Of a stretch of 34,416 nucleotides of DNA, positions 32,867 to 34,416 are shown one piece after another (the stretch's first letter is position 1; each line of letters starts with the position of its first letter). The notes beneath the pieces are model-generated. The model saw only the letters and a list, made by a program, of their open reading frames with translations. It searched no databases and was not told the origin of the DNA. The DNA comes from Bhargavaea cecembensis (GTDB lineage Bacteria; Bacillota; Bacilli; Bacillales_A; Planococcaceae). The DNA lies in NCBI RefSeq assembly GCF_000826125.2, contig NZ_LN651373.1, positions 73,137-107,552 of the forward strand, written 5' to 3'. The translations under genes and the position numbers were made by a program.

Positions 32867-32900
32867 AGGGGAGGCGTCGTGCCTCCCTTTCCGATGGAGG
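32867..32900 (+). promoter_or_regulatory. Hairpin overlapping the alanine dehydrogenase ribosome site region
   Basis: GGGAGGC (32869-32875) pairs with GCCTCCC (32881-32887). The same CCTCC can instead pair with GGAGG (32896-32900), the Shine-Dalgarno of the next gene. Two exclusive folds are thus possible. It could also be a plain weak terminator. Confidence 0.4.
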
Positions 32901-32908
32901 GAAAGGCT

Positions 32909-34039
32909 ATGAAAATTGGGGTGCCGAAGGAAATCAAGAACAACGAAAACCGCGTCGCGATGACGCCGGCCGGAGTCGCCACGCTAGTCGGGGCGGGCCA
33001 CGAAGTCATCATCGAGAAAGGGGCGGGCCTCGGCTCGAGCTTCACCGATGAAGAGTACCTGAACGAAGGGGCGACCATTTCCGAAACGGCCGCCGGGACA
33101 TGGGCTGCCGACATGGTCATGAAAGTGAAGGAGCCGCTGCCGGAAGAGTACGGCCATTTCCGTGACGGGCTCATCTTGTTCACGTACCTTCACCTCGCGG
33201 CGGAGCCGGGCCTGACGAAAGCGCTCGTCGAGGAAAACGTGACGGCGATCGCCTACGAAACGGTCCAGCTGCCGAACCGCTCGCTGCCGCTCCTTTCGCC
33301 GATGAGTGAAGTCGCAGGCCGCATGGCGACGCAGATCGGCGCCACGTTCCTCGAGCGCAACCACGGCGGCAAGGGGATCCTCCTCTCCGGCGTGCCGGGT
33401 GTCGGCCGCGGCAAAGTCACCGTCATCGGCGGCGGCATGGCCGGTGCGAATGCGGCGCGCGTCGCAGTCGGCATGGGCGCCCGCGTGACGGTCATCGACC
33501 TGAGTCCGGAGCGGCTCCGCCAGCTCGACGATCAGTTCGGCCACGACATCGAGACGCTCATGTCGAACCCGTTCAACATCGCGGAAGCCGTGAAGGATTC
33601 CGACCTTGTCGTCGGTGCGGTCCTGATCCCGGGCGCGAAGGCGCCGAAGCTCGTCACGGAAGACATGGTCAAGTCGATGCAGCCGGGCTCCGTGCTCGTC
33701 GACATTGCGATCGACCAGGGCGGCATCTTCGAGACGAGCGACCGGATCACCACGCACGATGACCCGACATACGAGAAACACGGCGTCGTCCACTACGCCG
33801 TCGCCAACATGCCGGGCGCCGTTCCGCGCACGTCCACGATGGCGCTCACGAACAACACGGTTCCGTACGCGCTCCAGATCGCGAACAAAGGCTGGAAACA
33901 GGCCGCACTCGACAACGAGCCGCTCCGCAAAGGCTTCAACACCCACGCGGGCCGCGTCACCTACAAATCCGTCGCAGCCGACCTCGGCTACGAGTACGCG
34001 GATCTTCTTGGCCTGCTTGAGCCGGTCGCACAATCATAA
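32909..34039 (+). CDS. ald: Alanine dehydrogenase
   Basis: A 376-residue NAD+-dependent enzyme, converting L-alanine to pyruvate and ammonia. [20 protein letters not shown] is the family's signature start; ATG 32909 is chosen for this and for GGAGGGAAAGG upstream. Also visible are the substrate-site Lys in [11 protein letters not shown], the catalytic His in FTYLHLA, the NAD motif [15 protein letters not shown], and [13 protein letters not shown]. The length is normal. Behind the aminotransferase it would recycle the L-alanine produced, returning pyruvate as acceptor and releasing nitrogen as ammonia. A strong terminator follows. Confidence 0.97.
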   Translation: MKIGVPKEIKNNENRVAMTPAGVATLVGAGHEVIIEKGAGLGSSFTDEEYLNEGATISETAAGTWAADMVMKVKEPLPEEYGHFRDGLILFTYLHLAAEPGLTKALVEENVTAIAYETVQLPNRSLPLLSPMSEVAGRMATQIGATFLERNHGGKGILLSGVPGVGRGKVTVIGGGMAGANAARVAVGMGARVTVIDLSPERLRQLDDQFGHDIETLMSNPFNIAEAVKDSDLVVGAVLIPGAKAPKLVTEDMVKSMQPGSVLVDIAIDQGGIFETSDRITTHDDPTYEKHGVVHYAVANMPGAVPRTSTMALTNNTVPYALQIANKGWKQAALDNEPLRKGFNTHAGRVTYKSVAADLGYEYADLLGLLEPVAQS

Positions 34040-34045
34040 AATGCA

Positions 34046-34089
34046 AACAGGCGCCGTCCGGATCGACCGGACAGGCGCCTGTTTTTTTT
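34046..34089 (+). terminator. Terminator of ald
   Basis: Stem CAGGCGCC/GGCGCCTG with inner GTCCGG/CCGGAC, then eight T. Confidence 0.93.
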
Positions 34090-34104
34090 GCAGTTGAGTG
34101 AGAG

Positions 34105-34180
34105 CGTTATCTTTATCCGAGAGAGCGTTATCTTTATCGGCCGAAACGTTATCTTTATCAAGCGGAACGTTATCTTTATC
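34105..34180 (+). repeat. Tandem array, four copies, exact 21-bp period
   Basis: CGTTATCTTTATC occurs identically at 34105, 34126, 34147 and 34168, separated by eight variable bases. It lies between the ald terminator and the 3' end of a minus-strand gene. The core differs from the 31381 array but the period is the same. Confidence 0.95.
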
Positions 34181-34184
34181 TCGG

Positions 34185-34415
34185 CTACGCAACCCGCTTC
34201 TTTTTGAACACCGCCGATACCCGGTTCTCCTCGCCGGCGCACAGCCTGCGGAAGTTCTCCATATGCTTCCATAGGGCCATCAAGAACAATCCGGCCGCGA
34301 TCAGGTCCGGTCCGATGCCCGGCGCGAGGACGATCGCGGTGTAGATGAACGCGGCGTAGAGCATGAGCACGCCGAACACGATGAAGTCGGTCGCGAGCGA
34401 TACGACGATGAGCAG
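34185..34415 (-). CDS. Membrane protein of unknown function, 5' end outside window
   Basis: The minus-strand frame is open to the window edge and ends at TAG/TGA-type stop 34185-34187 after a basic tail FKKKRVA. The visible 76 residues hold two hydrophobic segments, around FGVLMLYAAFIYTAIVLAPG and DLIAAGLFLMALW, then a short basic cytosol-type tail. A GTG at 34379 has no ribosome site, so the start is probably outside. It looks like the last two helices of a small integral membrane protein; I recognise no family. Confidence 0.6.
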   Translation of the reverse strand: MLIVVSLATDFIVFGVLMLYAAFIYTAIVLAPGIGPDLIAAGLFLMALWKHMENFRRLCAGEENRVSAVFKKKRVA

Positions 34416-34416
34416 G

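Noticed and set aside
1-34416. CRISPR array, tRNA or rRNA genes
   Set aside because: No array of 25-40 base repeats with unique spacers is present; the 21-bp arrays are too short in unit and spacer. I saw no cloverleaf or rRNA sequence.

Overview
The window is chromosomal DNA of a fairly GC-rich member of the Bacillota (class Bacilli). Genes start behind strong AGGAGG-type ribosome binding sites, intrinsic terminators are common, several promoters carry CcpA-type cre sites (two match the consensus perfectly), and the proteins look like those of Bacillaceae/Planococcaceae. A high-GC Planococcaceae genus is my guess; no rRNA or marker gene here proves it.

Left edge to about 15 kb is an accessory region. 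After the 3' part of an aldehyde dehydrogenase gene (2-1126), base composition drops sharply and a three-gene operon follows (1531-10585): a SNF2-type helicase with a coiled-coil tail, a beta-class adenine methyltransferase of the type III Mod kind, and a type III Res-like helicase-nuclease. It is very probably a restriction-modification or phage-defence cassette, with one gene more than a classical type III system. Behind it lies a decayed stretch: a fourth ORF cut off after 40 codons, a three-hairpin element ending in a terminator, a frameshifted BamE/SmpA-like fragment, an intact HIRAN-domain gene, a RhuM-family pseudogene, a small unknown ORF, a broken ORF, and a secreted lipoprotein nuclease. 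An imperfect 42-44 bp repeat built around a terminator arm brackets the last part, next to a cold-shock protein gene.

From 15.4 kb to the right end the window is catabolic. An amino-acid permease diverges from an N-carbamoyl amidohydrolase and a dihydropyrimidinase/hydantoinase. Then come a TetR regulator and a carnitine-to-betaine operon (BKACE cleavage enzyme, L-carnitine dehydrogenase, betainyl-CoA thioesterase, BCCT transporter). The transporter is broken by a small deletion and frameshift. The tetR promoter and the operon promoter carry the same 17-bp sequence at the same place in the spacer, a good candidate TetR operator. Next is a convergent hutG-gltS pair (formimidoylglutamase and glutamate/Na+ symporter) with a divergent LysR regulator.

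The right end holds a PucR-family regulator, diverging from (methyl)malonate-semialdehyde dehydrogenase, a class III omega-aminotransferase and alanine dehydrogenase. With the hydantoinase pair these make a plausible route from dihydropyrimidines through N-carbamoyl-beta-alanine and beta-alanine to malonate semialdehyde and acetyl-CoA. Alanine dehydrogenase would regenerate pyruvate for the transaminase. The first enzyme, dihydropyrimidine dehydrogenase, is not in the window. Two intergenic tandem arrays near these genes have different core sequences but the same exact 21-bp period.
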